A stretch of 64,000 nucleotides of DNA from JAXDJH01 sp034663635 (GTDB lineage Bacteria > Actinomycetota > CADDZG01 > WHSQ01), in assembly GCA_034663635.1 (NCBI GenBank), contig JAXDJH010000022.1, positions 137,721-201,720 of the forward strand, read 5' to 3'. The position numbers and the translations under genes are program-made. How positions within the stretch are numbered: position 1 is the first letter of the stretch; each line of letters opens with the position of its first letter. The notes under the pieces are model-generated. The model saw nothing but the letters and a program-made list of their open reading frames with translations. It did no database searches and had not been told where the DNA came from. Positions 21,116-29,849 of the stretch are shown here, in pieces.

Positions 21116-23020
21116 ATGAGACTCTCAACCAGAACGGGAGCGCTCGCCTTGCTTGTAGCCGTGGCCGCGTCCACGTTGCCTGCCATCGCGTCTCCGGTCT
21201 GTCCCGACGAGCCTCGGGCCGCGTGCGGGAATCGCGTGTTCCCCGAGCCCCCGAACACCGCGTCGTTCGTCCAACACGACAGCGGCGAGTACGCGGATGG
21301 CATCAAAGCCCTGGCAAAGGAATTCCCGCGTTTCATGAAGGTCACGAAATTCTCTGACCTCCTACACCCGAAAGCGGTTTCGGCAGGGGGCCGCGATCTC
21401 TGGCTGGTTGAGATCACGGACTTCGATGTCTCGGATCGCAACAAGATTCCGGTTGCAGTTTCGATGTCGGTGCATGGCCCCGAGCGGGCGGGCCTCGAGG
21501 GCGGTGTTCGTTACATGGAGGACCTCGTCCGGTGGGCCGCAAACGAACCCGATCACGTTCTCCGTAACGGCACACTTGAGGATTCGATCGAGGCACCGGT
21601 CTCCGAAGTTCTGAGCAAGGTTCATCTTTATCTTGCGGACATCAATCCCGACGGTTGGTCGAACGGCGACCTGGCGAACGGCGGAGTGTTCGAGCGGGGC
21701 AATGCGAGCGGCTCGGACCTCAATCGCGAGTGGCCGACGATCGGTTGGACGAAGACGTCGTACACGACTCTCTCTGAGCCCGAGGCCAAGGCGTGGGCCG
21801 AGCTCATGCGCTCCATTCAGCCCATGCTCACTTCGGACATCCATGGCGAGCTCACGTCGGCCAACGACTCGTTCGCCGACATCATGATCCCCGCCGGCCA
21901 ATGGGATCCCGTGCGACAGGCGCGCGAGGAGAGCCTCGCGCGTCACATGAAGTCGCAGGTCGAGTGGTACTTCGAGCAAACGAACATCGACGCAGGTGAA
22001 GCCACGGGACAAGCGGGCATGACTCCTGCGGAGTACGCAACTGGGTTCGATGTCGTGGGTTACGACGACGCGGGGTTCATGGGGGACTGGTTCACCCAAG
22101 AGTTCGACGCGGTGGACATGGACATCGAGCACTTCCTCTCACACTCGGCCCCCAACTCGACCTGGGTAGCGCCTCTCGAAGAGGCACATGTCGCGGCAGT
22201 TCGAGGAGAGATCGAGACCCTCATCGTCGAAGCCCTGAAGTTCAGGGATATCGAGGTGGACCTCGAGCTCGGGCACGTCGGATTCATCTCATCCGGCAAT
22301 TGCGCCGTGAGCGCAGACGGCTACGGCGGGCCCAAGCCTCCTAAAGGAGTGACGCCGGAGCCGTACTCGGTGTGTGCGAGCCGGTATCTCCTCGACTTAT
22401 CGAAGGCCACCCGTTATGCCATCCAACAGGTGTTCCCCAATGAGTTAAGAGGCAAGCTTCGTGGCCTCGACACGCTCGTCGTCGTGGGAAAGCCGTTCAA
22501 CCGGCGGTCGAACAAATCGCAGAAGCGGGCCGCGGTTCAGGAGATCTCCGCCTTCGTCCGGGCGGGTGGCAATCTCGTCCTCACCGATAAGGGCGTGAAG
22601 CTCCTAGTGAAGCTGGGCGTGGTTCCCAAGAGCTCGATCGAGAAGTGGGTCTACACCGCCGGCCACGTCAACATCGACGACTTCAACGATCCGTACACCA
22701 AGGATGTGCATTCGACCGCGAGTCAGACCTACTACGAGGTTGGACTCGGTTACTCCGTCGACGAGGATTCGTCGCCGCACTGGGTCGTAGGCAAAGGCGC
22801 ATGGGACAAAGCCAAAGGCGTCTCTGTAGCCCACGTCGAGGATGCCAACGACGTCGGTCTCGGCCGCGTCAAGTATGGCGATGGCACGATCGGATTCATC
22901 AGCGCGTTGCTGCCTCCACCGACCGAGAAGTTCGATCACTTCTTCGGTCTCGCCGACTACGCCGTGACGGTGGCCGGCGGTCAGATCTTCAACAACATGA
23001 TCGCCTTCGCGCTGCGTTAG
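21116..23020 (+). CDS. Secreted M14-family zinc carboxypeptidase
   Basis: A 634-residue protein with a signal peptide (about 1-25, ending AIASP). The M14 zinc site appears as H-x2-E in SVHGPERAG and a distal His in SDIHGELTSAN, with the substrate-binding region SDLNREWP between. A C-terminal domain (about 430-634) follows the peptidase and may be a glutamine-amidotransferase-like or carbohydrate-binding fold; I cannot place it. It is probably an exported peptidase for nutrient scavenging or wall turnover. Its stop overlaps the convergent cupredoxin gene by 4 bp. Confidence 0.85.
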   Translation: MRLSTRTGALALLVAVAASTLPAIASPVCPDEPRAACGNRVFPEPPNTASFVQHDSGEYADGIKALAKEFPRFMKVTKFSDLLHPKAVSAGGRDLWLVEITDFDVSDRNKIPVAVSMSVHGPERAGLEGGVRYMEDLVRWAANEPDHVLRNGTLEDSIEAPVSEVLSKVHLYLADINPDGWSNGDLANGGVFERGNASGSDLNREWPTIGWTKTSYTTLSEPEAKAWAELMRSIQPMLTSDIHGELTSANDSFADIMIPAGQWDPVRQAREESLARHMKSQVEWYFEQTNIDAGEATGQAGMTPAEYATGFDVVGYDDAGFMGDWFTQEFDAVDMDIEHFLSHSAPNSTWVAPLEEAHVAAVRGEIETLIVEALKFRDIEVDLELGHVGFISSGNCAVSADGYGGPKPPKGVTPEPYSVCASRYLLDLSKATRYAIQQVFPNELRGKLRGLDTLVVVGKPFNRRSNKSQKRAAVQEISAFVRAGGNLVLTDKGVKLLVKLGVVPKSSIEKWVYTAGHVNIDDFNDPYTKDVHSTASQTYYEVGLGYSVDEDSSPHWVVGKGAWDKAKGVSVAHVEDANDVGLGRVKYGDGTIGFISALLPPPTEKFDHFFGLADYAVTVAGGQIFNNMIAFALR

Positions 23021-23568
23021 CCGAGCGAGGTCGCTCGCCGACGGGGGATCGCTGCGAGACCCAGAGCGCCGAGACCCAGAGCGATGCCGGCTACGATTAC
23101 CCACGCGGAAGTTCCGGCGCCCGATGCTGCGCCCGAACTCGTCGGAGGTTGCGCGGGGGCTATCGCACCGCCTGGGGTCCCGGTGTCGTCGTCCCGACCA
23201 TCGCCGATCACGATCGCTCCGGCCATGCCGGGATGCAGGATGCACAGGTACGGGAACGTTCCCTCAGTGTCGAAGGTGTAGGACATGTCATCCCCCGGCA
23301 TCAATTCGTCATGAAGGTTGCCGAAGACGTCGTTGACACCACCCAGGTTGTGCACTTCTTTATCTCGGTTGGTGAAGGTGACGGTGTCGCCTACTTGGAC
23401 GTAGGCAACGGTTGGCGTGAAGCAGAAGTTCTTGATGTCGATCTGGGTCGTGTCGGCCGCGCTGAATGTGCTGGGATCCGCACAGAAACCTCCCGCCGAA
23501 GCGGTGGGCAGGGCGATTCCGAAAGCCACGGTGACAAATGCAGCTGCGAGGAGAAGTCGACGGATCAT
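23017..23568 (-). CDS. Secreted cupredoxin with C-terminal membrane anchor
   Basis: A 183-residue protein with a signal peptide (about 1-25) and a plastocyanin-like fold. Type-1 copper ligands are the His in KEVHNLGG and the Cys-x2-His-x2-Met cluster in YLCILHPGM. A Pro/Ala/Gly/Ser linker (about 130-150) leads to a C-terminal membrane helix and basic tail, so copper is held at the outer face of the membrane. SD AAAGGA precedes the ATG. It probably carries electrons or stores copper; its partner is unknown. Confidence 0.85.
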   Translation of the reverse strand: MIRRLLLAAAFVTVAFGIALPTASAGGFCADPSTFSAADTTQIDIKNFCFTPTVAYVQVGDTVTFTNRDKEVHNLGGVNDVFGNLHDELMPGDDMSYTFDTEGTFPYLCILHPGMAGAIVIGDGRDDDTGTPGGAIAPAQPPTSSGAASGAGTSAWVIVAGIALGLGALGLAAIPRRRATSLG

Positions 23569-23630
23569 CTCGCGTCCTTTCTGAGGTCCGATCTACGACT
23601 CCAATACACGGGCGGTAGAGGGAAGGTTCC

Positions 23631-24410
23631 CTATCCCATCGAGTTCGCTATCCGGATGGCTGTCGCCCGGTCGAAATCCCCCTCGAGCCGGTACGTGACC
23701 CCGTTCTTCTCCCAGATGAGGGTGTTGCCGCTTAACCGGGCGCTGTCCTCCTGAGGGCGCCCCTGAGCGTCCAGCAGCATGAAGCTGTGCGGTCCCTCGA
23801 CCCAATAGCCCTCGACGCCTTCGGCCGTCACTTGAATGACCTCGACTTTGGTCTGCGTGAGCTTCTTGATGAAGTCTTGCTCGACATGCGACCTGAACTG
23901 CGTGAGTAATGCACCGACGCCCGTGGAGGTAGCACGCGGGAGATCCTGCGTCGCCGGCCAGATCATCGACACGAAGACCGTCGGCGTTTCTTTCTGAACG
24001 TAGATCTCGGGTGGGGGTCCGAGAACCTCCGGCACGCGCAAGCCGAAGTCGACGCGCGCTCCAGCTTCGTCGAGCGAGACGCGGTCGCCGAGGTGAAGAT
24101 CCATTGCGATACCCGGCGGGGGTTCGTTCGTGTACTCGACGCGCACTCCGCCGATCCCGAGGAAGTCAGCGACGGCATGACGCGTCGATGGAGAGAAGAC
24201 AAGCAGAGCTGTCGCCAGGGCGACGGTCACCGCGGTCGCGTAGACGAAGCCCCTGCGAGCGAAGATGGGCGCGCGCGTGGTCTCCGGTCGGACGCCGCTA
24301 CGGATCTGGGCGATAACCCTCGGAGCCAGGTCGGGCTCGGCAGGCAGATCGATGCTGCGACCCAGCTCGACGAGCGCCCGCTCGAGGTCATCGTCGCGAC
24401 GCGCGCTCAT
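23631..24410 (-). CDS. Probable anti-sigma factor with single membrane span
   Basis: A 259-residue protein whose start overlaps the ECF sigma gene stop by 4 bp, the usual sigma/anti-sigma layout. Residues about 1-50 are cytoplasmic and acidic. A membrane helix spans about 50-70 (VYATAVTVALATALLVF), and the rest is extracytoplasmic with a segment like DUF4367 sensor domains (YWVEGPHSFMLLD). There is no HxxxCxxC zinc motif, so it is not a ZAS-type anti-sigma. Its role is inferred from context. Confidence 0.7.
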   Translation of the reverse strand: MSARRDDDLERALVELGRSIDLPAEPDLAPRVIAQIRSGVRPETTRAPIFARRGFVYATAVTVALATALLVFSPSTRHAVADFLGIGGVRVEYTNEPPPGIAMDLHLGDRVSLDEAGARVDFGLRVPEVLGPPPEIYVQKETPTVFVSMIWPATQDLPRATSTGVGALLTQFRSHVEQDFIKKLTQTKVEVIQVTAEGVEGYWVEGPHSFMLLDAQGRPQEDSARLSGNTLIWEKNGVTYRLEGDFDRATAIRIANSMG

Positions 24411-24985
24411 TTGGCACCTCCGGTCTCCATGTCGCTGGTTTCAAGGCTGGCCCGCAGCCGCTTGAGCGCTCGCGACGTTCGGGACTTCACCGTTCCCTGC
24501 GCGCAATCGAGCGCCGCCGCGGTCTCCGCTTCCGATAGGCCGAGCAGGAACCTGTAAGCGACCACCAGACGGTCTGCCTCCCGCAGCGAGTTCATGGCTT
24601 CGAGGAGTTTCTCGTTGCGTTCCATTGCGAGGACCGCCCCTTCGGGCGATGGGGCCGCATCACCCCGGGGGCGATCCTCAGCGAGGCGGAGCTCGAGGTT
24701 CGATCTGCGCCCCGCAGACCTCCGCTTGTTACGAGCTTCGTTGGCGACGATCTTGAGGAGCCACGGTCGAAAAGGCCTATCGAGCTGAAAGCGGTCGAGC
24801 GCATAGAAGGCCTTGATGAATCCGGTCTGCGCAGCGTCTTCTGCATCTGCCGCCTCCGCGGTGATGAGATAGGCGGTGCGGTAAGCGATCCCCTGGTAGT
24901 TGTGCACGAGCTCCTCGTAGGCGCCCGCATCACCACCGCGAGCTCTCTCGATCAGTACGGCCTCGTCCAGTGGTCGGCCCTCCAC
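24407..24985 (-). CDS. ECF RNA polymerase sigma factor
   Basis: A 192-residue group-IV sigma factor. Region 2 (about 22-90) includes AEDAAQTGFIKAFYALDRF and RPFRPWLLKIVANEARNKRR. Region 4 (about 125-180) has LREADRLVVAYRFLLGLSE followed by an HTH with GTVKSRTSRALKRLR. The GTG start gives normal length. The overlapping downstream gene is its probable membrane anti-sigma factor, so it likely reads an envelope signal. Its regulon cannot be read from this window. Confidence 0.92.
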   Translation of the reverse strand: MEGRPLDEAVLIERARGGDAGAYEELVHNYQGIAYRTAYLITAEAADAEDAAQTGFIKAFYALDRFQLDRPFRPWLLKIVANEARNKRRSAGRRSNLELRLAEDRPRGDAAPSPEGAVLAMERNEKLLEAMNSLREADRLVVAYRFLLGLSEAETAAALDCAQGTVKSRTSRALKRLRASLETSDMETGGAK

Positions 24986-25038
24986 AGGCTTAGTCGCGCC
25001 TCTCGATTACACCGGCGCGCATCGGGGGGTTCCTTCGA

Positions 25039-25218
25039 TTACGAAGGAGCGTCTCCCTCACGTCTTGCTTGGAGGCGGCGACGGGCGGCCGAAAGCTTCT
25101 CTTCATCACCTGATCGAGCGGTGGCTTCGAACTTGGGATGTTCGAGTTTCAGATGCTCCTCCAGCTCCGACGAGAACCGGTATTTGAGCGCACACACGGG
25201 GCACTGGAGAACATCCAC
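25039..25218 (-). CDS. Small protein with a classical C2H2 zinc finger
   Basis: A 59-residue protein from GTG 25218 (SD AAAGGTGG upstream). It contains CPVCALKYRF and HLKLEH arranged C-x2-C-x12-H-x4-H, the canonical C2H2 finger spacing that is uncommon in bacteria. The C-terminal half is basic and helical (LSAARRRLQARREGD). It could bind nucleic acid or be a zinc-stabilised adaptor. An upstream TTG at 25272 would add 18 residues. It lies between the sigma gene and the divergent DUF2330 gene. Confidence 0.6.
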   Translation of the reverse strand: MDVLQCPVCALKYRFSSELEEHLKLEHPKFEATARSGDEEKLSAARRRLQARREGDAPS

Positions 25219-25308
25219 GCCTGAATCCTGCCACCTTTCTATGGGAACCCTTTGATCGATCGCTGCCGTCAAAGGGAGGACGGACGAGCCTACGAGTGAG
25301 GTGACCAG

Positions 25309-26334
25309 ATGACCCGCAGACTGATGACGGTGCTTTCGATGGTGACGATGATGGTTCTTGTCGGAGGCCCCGCGTTCGCGTGCGGAGGATTAGTCAATCC
25401 CAACGGAAGCGTGAGCCTCGTCAAGACGACGACGCTGGCCGCCTACGCAGATGGCGTCGAGCACTACGTCACGTCATTCGAGTTCGCCGGCGGGGGGGCC
25501 GAGTTCGGCTCGATCGTGCCGCTACCGGGGATCCCGTCGAAGGTCGTCCGGGCGGGAGACTGGACGCTGCAGAGACTCGTTCAGGAAGTGCAGCCACCGA
25601 TCCTGTTCAAGGCGGCGCGCACTTCTGCCGGAGCAGCTGAAGACAGCGCACAAGTCATCCTCGAAACGCGGATCGACGCTCTCGACATCACGATCCTCAA
25701 AGGCGGCGGCGACGAAGTCGGCGTGTGGGCCAAAGACAACGGCTTCGCGCTCACTCCGGATGCTCCCGAGATCCTCGACTATTACGCGTCTAGAAGCCCA
25801 ATCTTCATGGCCGCGCGTTTCGACCCGGCTGCCGCGGAGGAGCTCGGGCAGTCCCTCGGCGACGGAACGCCGATCCACCTCGTGATCCCAACCCCACAGC
25901 CATGGGTCCCGCTTCGCATCCTCACCTTGGGCCTCGGCGAAGACGCTCGGGTCGACGCAGATGTTTTCCTCCTTACCGAGACGAAGCCATCGTTGCTGCC
26001 GGCCCCCGACAAAGCGATGAGACTCGATCGCAGCGAAGCTGCTTCCGATTTCCTCCTCTCGGACCTTCGGTCGGACAAGGGCATGAAGTGGCTGCCCGCC
26101 AACATGTGGTTGAGCTACCTCAAACTCGACGGACCGGTCGGCGAGTTCAACCATGACTTGGCGATCGATGCGAGCGGGGTCGGCAGGCCATCGCCCGTCG
26201 CCGCCGGACTGCGCCTCCCGCTCAAGCTCCCGCAGCTTCCGCCGACCCAGAGCTCTCTAGCCTGGCCCTGGGCGATCGCTGCCGGCCTTGGATTCTTCCT
26301 CTTCAAAGCCTCCACCGCCGTTCTGGACCGATGA
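25309..26334 (+). CDS. DUF2330-type exported protein
   Basis: A 341-residue protein with a signal peptide ending at the ACGGLV motif characteristic of DUF2330 proteins (Cys at about 25). It continues with a conserved globular domain (VEHYVTSFEFAGGGAEFGSIVPLPG) and a C-terminal membrane helix (about 318-335). The function of the family is unknown. Its stop overlaps the cupredoxin lipoprotein start by 4 bp (ATGA), so the two are cotranslated and probably act at the same membrane. SD GTGAGGTG precedes the ATG. Confidence 0.78.
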   Translation: MTRRLMTVLSMVTMMVLVGGPAFACGGLVNPNGSVSLVKTTTLAAYADGVEHYVTSFEFAGGGAEFGSIVPLPGIPSKVVRAGDWTLQRLVQEVQPPILFKAARTSAGAAEDSAQVILETRIDALDITILKGGGDEVGVWAKDNGFALTPDAPEILDYYASRSPIFMAARFDPAAAEELGQSLGDGTPIHLVIPTPQPWVPLRILTLGLGEDARVDADVFLLTETKPSLLPAPDKAMRLDRSEAASDFLLSDLRSDKGMKWLPANMWLSYLKLDGPVGEFNHDLAIDASGVGRPSPVAAGLRLPLKLPQLPPTQSSLAWPWAIAAGLGFFLFKASTAVLDR

Positions 26335-26735
26335 CCCAACGCGTCTTGGTCGCCGCGTTGGTCATGGTCTTGGCGGGGGTGGGTTGTGGATTAACCGAAA
26401 AGGCCACGCCGTTCGCTATGACCATCAATCATTCGAGCTTCGGGATGGGTGAGATGAAGTTCGAGGCCGGGGACATCGTTCGCTTCACGGTGACGAACGC
26501 CGACCCGATCGACCACGAATTGATCATCGGAGACCAACGGGTGCAAGACCTCCATGAAAAAGGGACTGAGGCCGAGCATGGATCCGTCCCCGGCGAGATC
26601 TCTATCCCTGCCGGCGAAACCCGGACGACCGTCTACAAGTTCGATGAGGCTGGGACGCTCTTCTTCGCCTGCCATCTCCCCGGGCACTTCGCCTACGGGA
26701 TGCACGGTGACATAATCGTGAAAGAGATCGCTTAG
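26331..26735 (+). CDS. Cupredoxin lipoprotein
   Basis: A 134-residue protein with a lipobox (LAGVGC, Cys19) and a cupredoxin domain. The copper site is the His in PIDHELI and the Cys-His-His-Met set in FACHLPGHFAYGM. It is lipid-anchored and outward-facing. It is translationally coupled to the DUF2330 gene and overlaps the convergent histidine kinase gene by 4 bp. Its likely role is periplasm-side electron transfer or copper handling. Confidence 0.85.
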   Translation: MTQRVLVAALVMVLAGVGCGLTEKATPFAMTINHSSFGMGEMKFEAGDIVRFTVTNADPIDHELIIGDQRVQDLHEKGTEAEHGSVPGEISIPAGETRTTVYKFDEAGTLFFACHLPGHFAYGMHGDIIVKEIA

Positions 26736-27949
26736 GTCTGGCCTTCCGCGACGCCTGGGAACGCGAAGGTGAAGGTCACGGTTCCGTTCGCCGACTCCGC
26801 GTAGATCCTTCCGTCTGCGGATAGGGCCATACGCGACGCGATGTAGAGGCCGAGTCCCACGCCAGATGACTCGACATTGGGCCCTCTTTGGAAGGGGAGG
26901 AAAAGAGATGTGTAGTCGAGATTCTCGGGGAGGGATCCGGTATTCGTGACCTTCACTTCGGCATCTTTGCCGACGATGACGGTGGCCAATCGGATCTCAG
27001 TCTCGTTCGGCGAGTGCGAAACCGCGTTCTCCAACAAGATGCCAACGATCTTCTGTACGGCGGTCGAATCCGTGTAGACGAACACCTCGGGCACGGGATC
27101 GATGATCAGGTTGCTACCTGCAACAAAGCCCCGAGCGGCTTCAAGGACTAGATCCGGGAGGAATGCGTGTTGCCGGGCACCGGCGAGCTCTGCCCGCGAA
27201 CCTTGGAGAACCCGATCGATCTGGCGTTCGAGCTCACGCCCTCGCTCGAACGCCGAGGCCAGCATCTCCCTTCTCAGTTCATCACTCATGCTTCCGAAGT
27301 GCTTTTGAAACGTCTTGAGCGTGCCCATGATCACTGTTAGCGGCGTCTTCAACTCGTGCGAAACCATCGCGAGGAACATGTCCTTCGCGTGTTGCGCCTC
27401 TCTCATCGCCTCCACGGTGCGCGCGTCCGTCAACGCGAGACTCGCGTGCTCGGCAAGGGACGTCAGGGCTTCTTGCTCCTCGGGGCTGTACTCGCGACCG
27501 CGTTTGTAGGTCGCGACAACGAGACTCCCCACGGCCCTGCCCGCCTCTCTGACCGGCGCGGCCATCGCTGCTTGAAGGTGAGAGTCTTTGAACGAGGGGA
27601 TGCCTGTCGGCTGTTCGTCGTAGCCATGGATGATCACGAGCTGGTTCTCCAGAACGGCGCGGCCCCCAGCTCCCTCGCTCATCGGCCCTCTACGAAGTGC
27701 GTTGATCTGCTCGTCCGGGACGCCGACGACGGAGACCAGATTTACGTAATCCGGTTCATCGTGATCGATCAGGCGGATGCCTGCGATCTCGTCGCCGAGC
27801 AGGTCGCTGGCCCCCTGTGTGATCGCGTCCATGACTTCTTGAAGGGGCGCGCGGTGAGAGATCGAGCGCTGGATCCTCGTCAGGCGCTCGAGGAGTTTGC
27901 TGCGCTCCCTCAGAGACTCGAGGGACCTCGTTTCTTCGTAGGCCGTCAT
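26732..27949 (-). CDS. GAF-domain sensor histidine kinase
   Basis: A 405-residue cytoplasmic kinase. The start is the ATG at 27949 with AGAAGGTG upstream; a longer frame has no initiation signal. Residues about 20-175 form a GAF domain (DLLGDEIAGIRLIDHD through PVREAGRAVGSLVVATY). The HisKA helix carries the phospho-His in FLAMVSHELKTPL, and the HATPase domain has the N-box LLENAVSHS and G-box SGVGLGLYIAS. There is no membrane segment, so it should sense a soluble ligand or redox state. No response regulator is adjacent. Confidence 0.9.
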   Translation of the reverse strand: MTAYEETRSLESLRERSKLLERLTRIQRSISHRAPLQEVMDAITQGASDLLGDEIAGIRLIDHDEPDYVNLVSVVGVPDEQINALRRGPMSEGAGGRAVLENQLVIIHGYDEQPTGIPSFKDSHLQAAMAAPVREAGRAVGSLVVATYKRGREYSPEEQEALTSLAEHASLALTDARTVEAMREAQHAKDMFLAMVSHELKTPLTVIMGTLKTFQKHFGSMSDELRREMLASAFERGRELERQIDRVLQGSRAELAGARQHAFLPDLVLEAARGFVAGSNLIIDPVPEVFVYTDSTAVQKIVGILLENAVSHSPNETEIRLATVIVGKDAEVKVTNTGSLPENLDYTSLFLPFQRGPNVESSGVGLGLYIASRMALSADGRIYAESANGTVTFTFAFPGVAEGQT

Positions 27950-28028
27950 CCGCACCTTCTCTCTCGTCGGATGATGACACCCTGGCAGGATTGTGAAAGT
28001 GGGTTTGGAGCCGAGAACGGGTGAGGAG

Positions 28029-29072
28029 GTGGGCTCGATTCGCCAAGAGGTCAGATTGACGTCCTTTTCACACGGTGGCGGCTGCGCGTGCAAATTGGGA
28101 AGCGCCGAGCTGGCGCAGGTTCTCGGTCATGTAAAGACCGCCACGGACCCGGCCGTCTTGGTCGGATTGGATTCGCCCGACGACGCCGCGGTCTATCGGA
28201 TCTCGCCGGACGTGGCGATCGTTCAGACCGTCGACTTCTTCACCCCGATCGTCGACGACGCCTGGGCCTGGGGACGGATCGCCGCGACGAACGCCCTCTC
28301 GGACGTCTACGCGATGGGCGGGCGGCCGGTTACCGCGCTCAACCTCGTCGCATGGCCCCGCGATCTTGGCTTCGAGTTGCTCGGCGCGGTGCTCGAGGGC
28401 GCTCATGACGCGTGCTCTGAAGCCGGTGCGGCGATCGTAGGAGGGCATTCGGTCGACGATCCGGAGCCCAAGTTCGGTCTCGCGGTAACCGGGCTGATCG
28501 ACCCGACGAGAGTCATCACGAAGAGGGGAGCTAACCCGGGCGACGATCTGGTTCTGACCAAACCACTTGGGATGGGAATCATCTCGAGTGGCGTGAAGGA
28601 AGGGAAAACCTCCGCAGAAACCGAGCAGCGCGCGATCCAGATCATGTCGACACTTAACAAGAGCGCGTGTGAGGCGATGTTGGAAGTTGGTCCCGGTGGC
28701 GCGACCGACGTCACAGGTTTTGGATTGATTGGTCATCTTCTCGAGATGCTGGGCAAGGAGCGTTCGGCGGTACTCGACTTCTCTTCGATCCCGGTATTGG
28801 AGGAAGCGATCGCGCTCGCGAGAGCCGGCGTCTTGCCGGGGGGAAGCAAACGTAACTTCGAAGCTGGACGCGACCGGGTCACAACGGACGGACTTGATAG
28901 CGCGGAGGCCATCGTCCTGTTCGATGCACAGACATCCGGCGGACTTCTGATCGCGGTTGAACCCAACCGCACCGACCGACTGCTGCAGCTCCTCCGCGAT
29001 AAGGGTGTCCAAGACGCCGCTCGTATCGGCAGTATCGATTCGGGCGATGGCCGCATCGAGGTGACTCGGTGA
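28029..29072 (+). CDS. selD: Selenide, water dikinase
   Basis: SelD makes selenophosphate from selenide and ATP for selenocysteine or selenouridine synthesis. The N-terminal loop reads RLTSFSHGGGCACK, with catalytic Cys (not Sec) and Lys three residues later. The ATP-binding core has the TVDFFTPIVDD segment, GGHSVDDPEPKFG and GATDVTGFGLIGH, all family hallmarks. About 347 residues with the GTG start at 28029; GTG 27993 is a longer option. No selA, selB or tRNA-Sec is in this window. The stop overlaps the mec start by 4 bp. Confidence 0.92.
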   Translation: MGSIRQEVRLTSFSHGGGCACKLGSAELAQVLGHVKTATDPAVLVGLDSPDDAAVYRISPDVAIVQTVDFFTPIVDDAWAWGRIAATNALSDVYAMGGRPVTALNLVAWPRDLGFELLGAVLEGAHDACSEAGAAIVGGHSVDDPEPKFGLAVTGLIDPTRVITKRGANPGDDLVLTKPLGMGIISSGVKEGKTSAETEQRAIQIMSTLNKSACEAMLEVGPGGATDVTGFGLIGHLLEMLGKERSAVLDFSSIPVLEEAIALARAGVLPGGSKRNFEAGRDRVTTDGLDSAEAIVLFDAQTSGGLLIAVEPNRTDRLLQLLRDKGVQDAARIGSIDSGDGRIEVTR

Positions 29073-29494
29073 CGGTCGAGGTCAACATCCCCGGGCCGCT
29101 GGCTGACGAGATGGTGGGGCATTGCCTCGAGGGTCGTCCACATGAGGCATGCGGGATCCTTGCCACGAAGGATGGCATCGTCGTGAAGGTTTTCCGTATG
29201 ACCAACGCGTCCGGAAGCCCCGTTCGTTATTCGTTGGATCCCAAAGAGCAGTTCGCCGCCTACCGGAAGATCGACGATGAGGGATGGGAGCTTGGCGGCG
29301 TCTTCCACTCCCACACGCACACCGAGGCCTATCCCTCTCCCACAGACGTTCGCATGGCGAGCGAAGAGGTCCCCTATCTGATCGTGTCGCTGGCAGAGGA
29401 ACCGCCCGTGATCAGGGCTTTTCGGATCATCAAGGAGGACTGGCTGGCCGAGGAGGGGCGGATCGAGGAAGTGCCCGTCGTCGTTAACGGTTGA
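29069..29494 (+). CDS. mec: Mec-type JAMM metallopeptidase (CysO-cysteine hydrolase)
   Basis: A 141-residue Mov34/MPN protein with the JAMM zinc motif: Glu in the RPHEACGIL segment, then HSHTHTEAYPSPTD (H-x-H and the later Ser/Asp). In Mycobacterium the homologous Mec releases cysteine from the C-terminus of CysO. The order mec-cysO-cysM supports that role. The GTG start overlaps the selD stop (GTGA), tying sulfur and selenium genes into one transcript. Confidence 0.9.
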   Translation: MTVEVNIPGPLADEMVGHCLEGRPHEACGILATKDGIVVKVFRMTNASGSPVRYSLDPKEQFAAYRKIDDEGWELGGVFHSHTHTEAYPSPTDVRMASEEVPYLIVSLAEEPPVIRAFRIIKEDWLAEEGRIEEVPVVVNG

Positions 29495-29563
29495 CTACGA
29501 TGGACGGGTTCGAGTCTCGTCCCCCCGGTCACGGGCCGGGATGAGCGCCGTCAAGGAGGCAAA

Positions 29564-29839
29564 GTGGCAGTCGAAGTGCGCATACCCACAGTCTTTCGAA
29601 AGTTCACGGGCGGAGAGTCCGTGGTCGAGCTCGAGGCGGGGACCATCTCGGACCTGATCGACCAGCTCGAGGCCCGCTTTCCGGGCCTCAAAGAGCAGCT
29701 CCTCACGGAGGAGGGCGAACTCCATCGCTTCGTGAACGTCTACGTCAACGACGAAGACGCTCGCTACTTGGAGAAGCTCGAAACGAAGGTGGCCGAGGGT
29801 GAGACGGTCGCCATCCTGCCCTCCGTAGCCGGCGGCTAG
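29564..29839 (+). CDS. cysO: CysO-type ubiquitin-like sulfur carrier protein
   Basis: A 91-residue beta-grasp protein of the MoaD/ThiS family ending in the di-glycine VAGG needed for C-terminal thiocarboxylation. Other markers are PTVFRKFTGGES at the N-terminus and NVYVNDEDARYL in the core. It is the sulfur donor for CysM and the substrate of Mec. The GTG start has a strong AAGGAGG upstream. The activating MoeZ-like sulfurtransferase is not in the window. Confidence 0.92.
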   Translation: MAVEVRIPTVFRKFTGGESVVELEAGTISDLIDQLEARFPGLKEQLLTEEGELHRFVNVYVNDEDARYLEKLETKVAEGETVAILPSVAGG

Positions 29840-29849
29840 GAACGATCGA

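Noticed and set aside
29508..29545. tRNA-like T-arm (ACGGG-TTCGAGT-CTCGT) followed by CCCCCC
   Set aside because: No matching acceptor, D-arm or anticodon arm lies upstream, and most of the place a tRNA would need is occupied by the mec coding region.
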